Notes under the pieces: generated by a model
Database searches by the model: none
Told to the model about the DNA's origin: nothing
Seen by the model: the letters and a program-made list of their open reading frames with translations, nothing else
Position numbers and translations under genes: made by a program
Part shown: piece by piece, positions 1 through 5,282 of the stretch
How positions within the stretch are numbered: the first letter of the stretch is position 1
Layout: every line of letters starts with the position of its first letter
From: an uncultured bacterium
GTDB lineage: Bacteria > Cyanobacteriota > Vampirovibrionia > Gastranaerophilales > Gastranaerophilaceae
Direction: 5' to 3'
Assembly: GCA_946183815.1 (NCBI GenBank)
Contig: CAMHDG010000121.1
Coordinates: forward strand, 1 to 5,567
DNA: 5,567 nucleotides

Positions 1-65
1 GCAAGCAGTTCATTAAGAAATTTCTCTCTCTCCAAGGAGAGATATATCTGCTTCCAGATAAACAA
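1..65 (-). CDS. Start of an unidentified gene downstream of mazG (partial, TTG start)
   Basis: An open frame runs off the window edge and covers only about 21 codons, beginning MFIWKQIYLSLEREKF and continuing NELL. The proposed TTG start (65-63) is preceded by AGGGGG (78-73 on the plus map) with a 7-nt spacer, and only 4 nt separate it from the mazG stop, so it would be the next gene of a mazG operon. No ATG is available in this frame, because the frame is closed by a TAA at 80-78. The peptide is too short to assign a family. Two small hairpins in the same bases (27-42 and 45-60) lack a U-tract, which favours coding sequence over a terminator. A start further downstream, or no gene at all, remains possible. 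Confidence 0.5.
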   Translation of the reverse strand, partial: MFIWKQIYLSLEREKFLNELL

Positions 66-69
66 TAAT

Positions 70-840
70 TTACCCCCTTAACTCTTTCTTCGCTTTGCGC
101 CAGAGTTGGTCGTATTCTTCAAAAGAGTATTCTTCAAGTGGTTTAGTCGCAAGTTCTTCCATTTTTCTAAATCGTTTCATAAACTTTGCGTTTGCTCTCA
201 AAAGAGCCTGTTCTGCATCAATCTTGTACCAGCGGGATAAATTAACTGTTGCAAAGAAAATATCACCCATTTCATCTTCCATAGAGTCTTTATCTCCTTT
301 TTCAACTGCTTCAAAAAATTCATCATACTCTGATTTAATACAGTCTTTTAATGTTTCAACACTATCCCATTCAAATCCGACTTTTATTGCACGTTTACTA
401 ATTTTTTGGCATGCCATAAGTGCAGGCAGGTTTTTAGGTATCCCGTCCATTTGTGAAATTCTGTCTTTTTTTTCTTCTTGTTTTAGTTTTTCCCAGTTTT
501 CAACAACATCTTGCGGGGTTTCAACGTGGGCATTCCCAAATACGTGCGGGTGTCTGTGGATAAGTTTGTCTTTTAGTTCTTTTGCGACTGCTTCAATGTC
601 GTAATCGCCCTCTTCGCTGGCAATTTGAGAATGTAACAATACCTGAAGTAAAACATCTCCTAATTCTTCTCTCAAGTGTTCAGGTTTCCCTTCTCTTATT
701 GCCTCAACTGCCTCATAGGCTTCTTCCAGCATATTTGGAGTAAGTGATTCGTGGGTTTGTGCTCTGTCCCAAACACAGCCATTTTCACTTCGTAATACTT
801 CTATAACCCCGATTAATTCTTCCAGTTGTTTATACTTCAT
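70..840 (-). CDS. mazG: MazG nucleoside triphosphate pyrophosphohydrolase
   Basis: This cytoplasmic enzyme hydrolyses (d)NTPs to NMP and pyrophosphate and is thought to clear damaged or non-canonical nucleotides. The 256 residues match the usual two-domain MazG length. The N-terminal domain has the GCxWDxxQTHESL signature (21-33), the metal-binding EExxE helix (E39, E40, E43) and the paired ExxD (E59, D62 in REELGD), then a KLIHRHPHVFG block (92-102). The C-terminal domain repeats the pattern with E171/E174 and E190xxD193 (DEMGD), followed by a RANAKFMKRF helix (215-224) and the typical closing DQLWRKAKKEL. The first motif reads GCVWD where GCPWD is usual, a mild substitution. The ATG start has GAAGGG (853-848) with a 7-nt spacer. 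No frameshift is seen. It is divergent from the gene at 1032 and probably leads a short operon into 65-1. Confidence 0.97.
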   Translation of the reverse strand: MKYKQLEELIGVIEVLRSENGCVWDRAQTHESLTPNMLEEAYEAVEAIREGKPEHLREELGDVLLQVLLHSQIASEEGDYDIEAVAKELKDKLIHRHPHVFGNAHVETPQDVVENWEKLKQEEKKDRISQMDGIPKNLPALMACQKISKRAIKVGFEWDSVETLKDCIKSEYDEFFEAVEKGDKDSMEDEMGDIFFATVNLSRWYKIDAEQALLRANAKFMKRFRKMEELATKPLEEYSFEEYDQLWRKAKKELRG

Positions 841-861
841 AAAACTACCCTTCTTCTTATT

Positions 862-870
862 ATTTTACCA
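862..870 (-). promoter_or_regulatory. Candidate extended -10 promoter for mazG
   Basis: Read on the minus strand the bases are TGGTAAAAT, an extended -10 (TGn plus TAAAAT), lying 21 nt before the mazG start. No convincing -35 lies 16-18 nt upstream, which is tolerable for an extended -10 promoter. Prediction by eye only. Confidence 0.35.
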
Positions 871-902
871 CAAATTTATATTAAAAATTTCCCTGAATTT
901 GC

Positions 903-930
903 TTTACAATTCGATACAAACACTTTTAAT
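903..930 (+). promoter_or_regulatory. Candidate promoter for the 1032/1756 operon
   Basis: TTTACA (903-908), a 16-nt spacer and TTTAAT (925-930) make a plausible sigma-70-type promoter, giving a leader of roughly 95 nt. A second option is TATAAA at 953-958 with a poor -35 (TTTATG at 931-936). The AT-richness of the 841-1031 spacer makes chance matches likely, so the choice is uncertain. Confidence 0.3.
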
Positions 931-1031
931 TTTATGTAAATTTTTGTAAAATTATAAATACGAATTTGGCAAAAAATTCAGAATAAAAACGTTCATATAT
1001 ATGTGAAGGTGAATTTTTAGGAGTGTGTGAA

Positions 1032-1745
1032 ATGTTAGAAATTCAAAGTCAGCCACAAGTTCAAGCGAAACAAGCAGTAAGTTTCAAAGGAGAACAAGAG
1101 TATTATTCACGTTCTTATGGCAGTGAACCCGACAGTTTTGACAGAGGGGAAATCGATGCTGAACGTGACGAAAAACTTGATAAAATTAACGAACAAAAAC
1201 AGCAGTTCGATGATTTGGCTGATGAATTAGAAAACTCTGATAACAAATTTGTTCAAAAAGCGGGTAAAGGAATGAGATTTGCGGCATCTGTTCTTGGTTT
1301 AGTCGGAACATTCGTTGTTGCTAAATACTCATCAAAAGTTGCTATCGAAACATTAAAAACAGCAGCAAATAACCCTGCTATCAAAAGTACAATCGAAGCA
1401 CTTAAAGGTGCGGAAGGTCCTGCAAAAAAAGTTTTAGGTTCAGTTAAAGAAATGGCAGGCAAGATTGCTGAAAATCCAAAAGTAAAAGAAAATATCGCAA
1501 AACTTACCGAATCAAAAGTTGGTAAATTTGCAACAAGTGTAATAAAGAATGAAAAGGTTGCAAAAGTGTTAGAACCTATCGCTAATACTTTAAAATCAAT
1601 AAAAGACATAAAAATTAACGGTAAAACTATTCAATCAGCCGTAGAAAACACCATGGCTGCAACAACTACCGGTTCTGTTTTAGTTGACAATTTAACAGGG
1701 CGAAACAATGATAAATCAGTGGTAGATTTAGCAACAGGTGTGTAA
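1032..1745 (+). CDS. Uncharacterised FKG-motif protein with one hydrophobic segment and a helical tail
   Basis: I do not recognise a named family. The protein is 237 residues from ATG 1032, chosen because AGGAG (1019-1023) sits 8 nt upstream. The longer frame from GTG 1023 would place its start inside that SD. There is no classical signal peptide. VSFKG lies at 16-20, followed by a charged, probably helical stretch (about 40-70), a hydrophobic segment at about 82-98 (RFAASVLGLVGTFVVAKY) that could span or dip into a membrane, and a long Lys/Ala-rich helical tail. The tail holds three related units: NPAIKSTIEAL (114-124), NPKVKENIAKL (148-158) and NEKVAKVLEPI (173-183). It is the first gene of an operon with 1756-2154, which carries the same N-terminal motif and one such unit. 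The function is unknown. A membrane-associated or envelope role is only a guess. Confidence 0.85.
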   Translation: MLEIQSQPQVQAKQAVSFKGEQEYYSRSYGSEPDSFDRGEIDAERDEKLDKINEQKQQFDDLADELENSDNKFVQKAGKGMRFAASVLGLVGTFVVAKYSSKVAIETLKTAANNPAIKSTIEALKGAEGPAKKVLGSVKEMAGKIAENPKVKENIAKLTESKVGKFATSVIKNEKVAKVLEPIANTLKSIKDIKINGKTIQSAVENTMAATTTGSVLVDNLTGRNNDKSVVDLATGV

Positions 1746-1755
1746 GGAGATAAAA

Positions 1756-2154
1756 ATGGATATAACAATCAGACCATCAGCAACAGCCCCAATATCTTAC
1801 AAAGGCGAAAGAACTCACAGAGTCGGCGAAAGAGTCAGAGATAACTCAACAGAATTAACAGCAGGCGGTGGAGTTGGTCTTGCTACCTTTGGGACTATAA
1901 ATCAATCTACAAAAATCGGTAATGGTATTGTTAAAGCCGTTAAGGGTTCAAAGGCAATTCAGGCTGAAAAGCAAGCACAATTACTTGAATTGTTGGGTAA
2001 GTTTAAACCATTAGCAAAATTCACAAATAATCCGATAGTAAGAAAAGTTGCGGGCGGTCTTGCAGGTTTATCAGCAGCAACAACTCTTGTCGGTTCAACT
2101 GCAAAAATCGCTGATACTTACGGTTTCTTAACTGCTCAAAATCCTGCAGCATAA
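1756..2154 (+). CDS. Small uncharacterised YKG-motif protein, second gene of the operon
   Basis: The protein is 132 residues from ATG 1756, which has AAGGAG (1744-1749) with a 6-nt spacer. That SD overlaps the stop codon of the upstream gene, so the two are very probably cotranscribed and perhaps translationally coupled (10 nt between stop and start). A GTG at 1738 would extend the frame but lies inside the upstream gene and has no comparable SD. The N-terminus carries ISYKGER (13-19), parallel to VSFKGEQ in its partner. Glycine/alanine-rich, moderately hydrophobic stretches occur at about 36-47 and 97-115, and NPIVRKVAGGL (92-102) resembles the repeated unit of the partner. There is no signal peptide and no clear catalytic motif. 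The two genes may be distant paralogues or partners. The function is not known. Confidence 0.83.
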   Translation: MDITIRPSATAPISYKGERTHRVGERVRDNSTELTAGGGVGLATFGTINQSTKIGNGIVKAVKGSKAIQAEKQAQLLELLGKFKPLAKFTNNPIVRKVAGGLAGLSAATTLVGSTAKIADTYGFLTAQNPAA

Positions 2155-2172
2155 GAAACAAAAAAGTTTAAT

Positions 2173-2207
2173 AAAAAAGGACTTGATTTTAATCAAGTCC
2201 TTTTTTT
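2173..2207. terminator. Bidirectional intrinsic terminator
   Basis: A 9-bp stem GGACTTGAT/ATCAAGTCC with a TTTA loop (2179-2200) is flanked by A6 on the left and T7 on the right, so a U-tract follows the hairpin on either strand. It sits between convergent genes, ending the 1032/1756 operon on the plus strand and gene 2220-2834 on the minus strand. Confidence 0.93.
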
Positions 2208-2219
2208 AATGTTTTTTAT

Positions 2220-2834
2220 TTAACCTTGTGTTTTTGTTGTCTGGATAAACAAACTAATCAAATCATTTAAAGCAGCATATTGCTTTTGATAGTTTTGAGT
2301 TTGTTTTTCAAGGTTTTGAATTTTTCTTTTGTATTCCTGAATAGTCATTTGACATTCTTTAGAAGACTCTTTAAGGTTAGCCTGAACCTCTTGAGCCTCT
2401 GTTAACACACTTTTCATAGAAATTCCAAGTGCTTCCATTGTTTGCCTGATGATTTGAGCACCGGTGTGTCTTGTAACTCCGCTAGGGAGTTGAGAAATAA
2501 GTTTTTTCAACACTACGATATTGCCCGGCATCTCTGAAGCATCAGCGGGTTTTTCTTCTCTTTGCATAAAGTCATTAAAAGTTTCTTTTTCTTCCATCGG
2601 AGATTCAAACTTTTCGGAGAACAGGTCATTAACAGTTGTTTCGGCAGGTTCATCATCTTCATCAAAACCTGACAATAAACCGTTATTTTTAATACTGTCT
2701 AACGCTTCGACATCAACCCCTAACCCTTCAGGTTCATCTTGCGGAGCGGAAGATATAGCACCTGATTCTATCTCTGATTGTTTTTTTAAAGCCTCAACTA
2801 TCTTTTTTCCTACGCCTTCATTTAAATTACTCAA
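2220..2834 (-). CDS. Uncharacterised acidic, coiled-coil protein (TTG start)
   Basis: I cannot name a family for this 204-residue soluble protein. The start is TTG (2834-2832), supported by GAGG (2847-2844) with a 9-nt spacer and by a well-placed promoter. Residues about 20-100 are acidic, Ser/Pro/Glu-rich and probably disordered. A compact block follows at about 104-146, with NIVVLKKLISQLPSGVTR and GAQIIRQTMEALGISM. The C-terminal part, about 147-197, is Gln/Lys/Glu-rich with heptad-like spacing (IQEYKRKIQNLEKQ and onward) and looks like a coiled coil. The block at 104-146 looks the most constrained and is where homologues should be sought. A structural, division- or scaffold-type role is possible from the architecture only. 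It has no signal peptide or membrane segment. It is monocistronic between its promoter and the terminator at 2173-2207. Confidence 0.88.
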   Translation of the reverse strand: MSNLNEGVGKKIVEALKKQSEIESGAISSAPQDEPEGLGVDVEALDSIKNNGLLSGFDEDDEPAETTVNDLFSEKFESPMEEKETFNDFMQREEKPADASEMPGNIVVLKKLISQLPSGVTRHTGAQIIRQTMEALGISMKSVLTEAQEVQANLKESSKECQMTIQEYKRKIQNLEKQTQNYQKQYAALNDLISLFIQTTKTQG

Positions 2835-2870
2835 TGTAATATACCTCTTATTTATCGTTTATCTTTGCTT

Positions 2871-2899
2871 ATTATAATCAAAATATTTATTTTAGGCAA
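2871..2899 (-). promoter_or_regulatory. Promoter of the coiled-coil gene
   Basis: On the minus strand TTGCCT (2899-2894), a 17-nt spacer and a perfect TATAAT (2876-2871) form a strong sigma-70-type promoter, with a start near 2864 and a leader of about 30 nt before the TTG codon. Confidence 0.7.
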
Positions 2900-2943
2900 G
2901 AAATAATAATACTTTTTATTAAACCTGCAAAAAAAAAGAAACA

Positions 2944-2959
2944 ACTCTTAACAAAGAGT
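2944..2959 (+). other. Small hairpin upstream of metK
   Basis: ACTCTT-AACA-AAGAGT is a 6-bp stem with a 4-nt loop. On the plus strand it has no U-tract. On the minus strand a T9 run follows six bases later, so it could weakly stop antisense transcription. Its role is uncertain and it may be chance. Confidence 0.3.
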
Positions 2960-2969
2960 GTAAATAAAT

Positions 2970-2998
2970 TTGTATTTAAAAAGTGTTAGTAATACAAT
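2970..2998 (+). promoter_or_regulatory. Candidate metK promoter
   Basis: TTGTAT (2970-2975), a 17-nt spacer and TACAAT (2993-2998) would start transcription near 3005, just before the leader ORF and pseudoknot. The -10 matches 5 of 6 and the -35 only 3 of 6. A perfect TATAAT at 2873-2878 is an alternative upstream -10, but it has a poor -35 and is better explained as part of the opposite-strand promoter. Confidence 0.4.
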
Positions 2999-3005
2999 AT
3001 TACTA
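2987..3005 (+). repeat. Perfect 9-bp inverted repeat before metK
   Basis: TTAGTAATA, a CAA centre and the exact reverse complement TATTACTAA form a dyad that overlaps the candidate -10 box. It could be an operator for a dimeric repressor or, if transcription starts further upstream, an AU-rich RNA hairpin. No regulator is encoded nearby. Confidence 0.55.
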
Positions 3006-3015
3006 ATGGAGGTGT

Positions 3016-3062
3016 ACCGGGTTGGAATTAAAAACCTTACCGGTCGAAAATATAAATTAAGG
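3016..3062 (+). promoter_or_regulatory. Candidate SD-sequestering pseudoknot in the metK leader (riboswitch-like)
   Basis: Stem 1 is ACCGG (3016-3020) with CCGGT (3040-3044). The last five bases of its loop, CCTTA (3035-3039), are complementary to TAAGG (3058-3062), which contains metK's SD. The result is an H-type pseudoknot with no nucleotide between the stems, a 14-nt first loop and a 13-nt A-rich last loop, the general topology of SAM-II, SAM-V and preQ1-I riboswitches. A competing pairing, GAGGT (3009-3013) with ACCTT (3034-3038), would exclude stem 2 and free the SD. I do not recognise the conserved bases of any known SAM riboswitch class. SAM-I and SAM-IV are also too large for this leader if transcription starts near 3005. 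The structure is inferred by eye from 5-bp helices. Confidence 0.4.
3022..3060 (+). CDS. Possible 12-codon leader peptide ORF of metK
   Basis: TTG 3022 opens a frame encoding MELKTLPVENIN and stops at TAA 3058-3060. It is preceded by GGAGGTG (3008-3014), the strongest SD in the window, at a 7-nt spacing. Without such an ORF, that SD has no obvious purpose. The stop overlaps the metK SD (AAGGAG, 3059-3064), so ribosomes ending here would be placed to initiate metK. The peptide contains no run of Met or other regulatory codons beyond its initiator. The frame is short enough to be chance, and the same bases can form the pseudoknot described separately. Confidence 0.4.
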   Translation: MELKTLPVENIN

Positions 3063-3075
3063 AGACGAAGAAAAA

Positions 3076-4347
3076 ATGAAATCAAGAAAATTTTTATTCA
3101 CGTCTGAATCAGTAACAGAAGGTCACCCTGATAAAGTTTGTGACCAAATATCTGATGCGATATTAGACGAATTTTTGACAAAAGACACTCAAGCAAGAGT
3201 TGCTGCTGAAACGACAGTAACAACAGGTATGGTACTTGTTTCAGGTGAAATCACTGCTGATTGTTATGTTGATATTCCACAGGTAGTTAGAAACACTATT
3301 AAAAATATCGGTTATGTTGGTGAAACAAGTGGCGGTTTTGACTGTAACACATGTGCTGTTTTAACCAGTATTGACGAACAGTCAACTGATATTGCAGGCG
3401 GTGTAAATAAAGCGTTGGAAACTCGTTCTGAAAATGCAGACGTATCTGTGAAAGAAACTGAAGAATTAGGTGCAGGTGACCAGGGGATTATGTTCGGTTA
3501 TGCATGTAACGAAACACCTGAACTTATGCCTTTACCTATCAGTTTGGCTCATAAATTGTCTTTCAGACTTGCACAAGTTAGAAAAGACGGTATTTTGAAT
3601 TATTTAAGACCTGACGGAAAATCACAGGTTACAGTTGAATATGTAGATGGTAAACCTTCAAGAATACATACCGTATTACTTTCAACACAACATAATCCTG
3701 AAATTGACGGCATCAGAGATAATTCAAAAGTACAAGAAATTATCAATCGTGATTTGAAAAAATATGTAATTGACTATGTATTTGAAACAGAATCAATCAA
3801 ACCTGATATGGAAACAAAAATCTTAATCAACCCATCAGGGCGTTTTGTAATCGGTGGACCTCAGGGTGATGCAGGATTAACTGGCCGTAAGATTATTGTT
3901 GATACATACGGCGGATATTCTCGTCACGGTGGCGGTGCATTTAGCGGAAAAGATCCAACGAAAGTTGACCGTTCTGCTGCTTATGCGGCAAGATATGTTG
4001 CTAAAAACATCGTAGCAGCAGGTTTGGCTGACAAGTGCGAAATAGAATTAGCATACGCTATTGGTGTTGCTGAACCTATTTCTGTATTTGTTGATACTTT
4101 CGGTACAGGTAAAATCTCTGATGATGAAATCAGTGATATTGTAAAAGAAAACTTTGAATTAAGTCCAATGGCTATTATCAGACAGTTTGATTTAAGAAAC
4201 TTACCGGCAAAGAACGGTGGTAAATTCTATCAAAGACTTGCTTCTTACGGACACATGGGTAGAACAGACTTAATCGTTCCTTGGGAAAATACTGATAAGG
4301 CTGAATTGTTAAAAAAAAATCTCATGATGGCAACAACTTGCTGTTAG
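3076..4347 (+). CDS. metK: S-adenosylmethionine synthetase (methionine adenosyltransferase)
   Basis: This cytoplasmic enzyme makes S-adenosylmethionine from methionine and ATP, releasing phosphate and pyrophosphate, and normally acts as a homotetramer with Mg and K ions. The 423 residues carry the expected signatures: SESVTEGHPDK (10-20) with catalytic H17, GAGDQGIMFGYA (132-143), and the glycine-rich, lysine-bearing loop GGGAFSGKDPTKVDRS (285-300). GPQGDAGLTGRKIIVDTYGG (261-280) is also intact. It is longer than typical proteobacterial or Firmicutes MetK (about 385-400) and resembles cyanobacterial MetK, including the C-terminal VPWENTDKAELLKKN. ATG 3076 follows AAGGAG (3059-3064) at 11 nt, a slightly long spacing. 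It appears monocistronic. Its leader has unusual features that may regulate translation. No defect is seen. Confidence 0.99.
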   Translation: MKSRKFLFTSESVTEGHPDKVCDQISDAILDEFLTKDTQARVAAETTVTTGMVLVSGEITADCYVDIPQVVRNTIKNIGYVGETSGGFDCNTCAVLTSIDEQSTDIAGGVNKALETRSENADVSVKETEELGAGDQGIMFGYACNETPELMPLPISLAHKLSFRLAQVRKDGILNYLRPDGKSQVTVEYVDGKPSRIHTVLLSTQHNPEIDGIRDNSKVQEIINRDLKKYVIDYVFETESIKPDMETKILINPSGRFVIGGPQGDAGLTGRKIIVDTYGGYSRHGGGAFSGKDPTKVDRSAAYAARYVAKNIVAAGLADKCEIELAYAIGVAEPISVFVDTFGTGKISDDEISDIVKENFELSPMAIIRQFDLRNLPAKNGGKFYQRLASYGHMGRTDLIVPWENTDKAELLKKNLMMATTCC

Positions 4348-4351
4348 GACT

Positions 4352-4377
4352 TGATAAATAAAGTGGGTTATTTATCA
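4352..4377 (+). other. AT-rich hairpin just after the metK stop
   Basis: TGATAAATAA (4352-4361) pairs with TTATTTATCA (4368-4377) across the loop AGTGGG, a 10-bp stem starting 4 nt after the stop codon. It has no U-tract and lies well before the real terminator, so it is more likely a 3'-end stabiliser or a protein site than a terminator. Its function is unknown. Confidence 0.4.
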
Positions 4378-4410
4378 CACAAGATTATACCCATCAGATA
4401 ACATAATGAA

Positions 4411-4446
4411 AACGACCTCAGTGCAATCCTGAGGTCGTTCTTTTTT
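4411..4446 (+). terminator. Intrinsic terminator of metK
   Basis: An 11-bp perfect stem AACGACCTCAG/CTGAGGTCGTT with a 7-nt loop (TGCAATC) is followed by C and T6. On the minus strand the hairpin is followed by only a weak T-run (CGTTTTC), so it may partly serve the convergent SIMPL gene as well. Confidence 0.93.
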
Positions 4447-4471
4447 AGTTATTTATCTAATTAAAATTACC

Positions 4472-5190
4472 TTATTTTATTTTGAATACAACATTCGCTA
4501 CTGCCGTAACTTTCTTTTCGATAGAGTTTGTGTTGTATATACCTGCATCAGAAACATCTGTTGAGTTTGAATCTGTTATTTGGAATACTCCCATTTTAAC
4601 AGACTGAATTTTTCCTGTTCTGTTGTGGGTTGCTTTTAACATTGCGGATGCTCTTTGTTTTGCATCTTTTGTTGCATCATTTAAAAGTTCAACCTTTAAA
4701 TCTGATATTTTTGAATAGTAGTATTGAGGTGCATCTACATCTACATCAATCCCTTTATTCATAAGATTTGTAATATCTAATGACAGTTCTTTTATTTTAT
4801 TAACATCATTTGATTTTACTGAAACAGGTTGATATAAATTATAGTAATCTACCTCATTTGAGGTGTTCCCGTTTGGTAATACTTTATATGTGTTATAGCC
4901 ATGTGAAGTTTTTAATTCAACATCTTTATCTTCAAATATGCTTTTACTGCAGGAATTTGTTTTTGGATAGAATCGTATGCAATTCTTCTTGTTTTTTGTT
5001 TAGAAACAATTTCAAAGGTTAAAACACCGTTATCTGATGTGACGATTTTTGATGCAGAACCTGTAACGGCAATTCCGTCAGATGGGAGTGAATTTGCCAC
5101 AATTTTAGTTGCCCATACAAGTCCTATTGCTAAAATAACTGATAGTGCAATGACCTGAAATTTTTCTAATTTTTCTAAAAATTTTTCCAT
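4472..5190 (-). pseudogene. SIMPL-domain (DUF541) membrane-anchored protein, frameshifted
   Basis: The gene would encode about 240 residues, normal for a SIMPL/DUF541 protein, a family of exported or membrane-anchored proteins of poorly defined role. The ATG at 5190 has GAGGG (5201-5197) with a 6-nt spacer. The first 87 residues include a membrane anchor or uncleaved signal (about 12-33, FQVIALSVILAIGLVWATKI) and VTGSASKIV, ending VKAYLK. That frame then reads IKMLN and stops at 4912. The remainder continues in another frame from about 4936, reading FEDKDVELKTSHGYNTYKV to the stop at 4472. It contains the family-typical APQYYYSKISDLKVELLNDATKDAK and MGVFQITDSNSTDVSD followed by SIEKKVTAVANV. 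The break is near 4930-4936. Everything else is intact, so the lesion is recent or a sequencing/assembly fault. If real, only a short anchored fragment would be made. Confidence 0.85.
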
Positions 5191-5229
5191 TTTTATCCCT
5201 CTTTTCTTTAAAAAACTTTTGTCACACAC

Positions 5230-5235
5230 ATTATA
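5230..5235 (-). promoter_or_regulatory. Candidate -10 box of the SIMPL gene
   Basis: A perfect TATAAT on the minus strand lies 40 nt before the SIMPL start, implying a leader of about 33 nt. No good -35 is seen at 16-18 nt, and TTGTAA (5254-5249) is only 13 nt away. The region is shared with the divergent YkgJ-family promoter, so the two may interfere. Confidence 0.4.
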
Positions 5236-5247
5236 TAGCAAAAAATT

Positions 5248-5276
5248 TTTACAACATATAAATATTTTGGTATAGT
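5248..5276 (+). promoter_or_regulatory. Promoter of the cysteine-cluster gene, apparently leaderless
   Basis: TTTACA (5248-5253), a 17-nt spacer and TATAGT (5271-5276) form a good promoter. Only six bases lie between the -10 and the ATG at 5283, so the predicted transcript starts at or within a base or two of the start codon. Confidence 0.6.
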
Positions 5277-5282
5277 ATAGGT

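Noticed and set aside
27..60. Tandem hairpins as a mazG terminator
   Set aside because: There is no U-tract on the minus strand after either stem, and the bases lie in an open frame with an SD.
95..604. Long plus-strand open frame antisense to mazG
   Set aside because: It lies wholly inside mazG, whose motifs are intact. Its Ser/Phe-rich product is typical of an antisense shadow and it has no SD.
1023..1031. GTG 1023 as start of the first FKG gene
   Set aside because: The GTG shares a base with the AGGAG that serves ATG 1032, so it cannot be efficiently used.
1253..1609. Minus-strand open frame inside the 1032 gene
   Set aside because: It is a shadow with Phe/Ala/Thr-rich composition and no start signals. 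The plus-strand gene has an SD, an operon partner and a terminator.
2521..2877. Plus-strand open frame over the coiled-coil gene
   Set aside because: It is a Ser-rich shadow, antisense to a gene with its own promoter and SD, and it runs through that promoter.
2980..3075. A known SAM-I, SAM-III or SAM-IV riboswitch before metK
   Set aside because: I see no multi-branch architecture or recognisable conserved core, and the leader is short if transcription starts near 3005. Only a small pseudoknot is supported.
4810..5022. Plus-strand open frame opposite the SIMPL gene
   Set aside because: The minus strand carries recognisable SIMPL sequence in two frames. The plus frame has no SD and no recognisable product.
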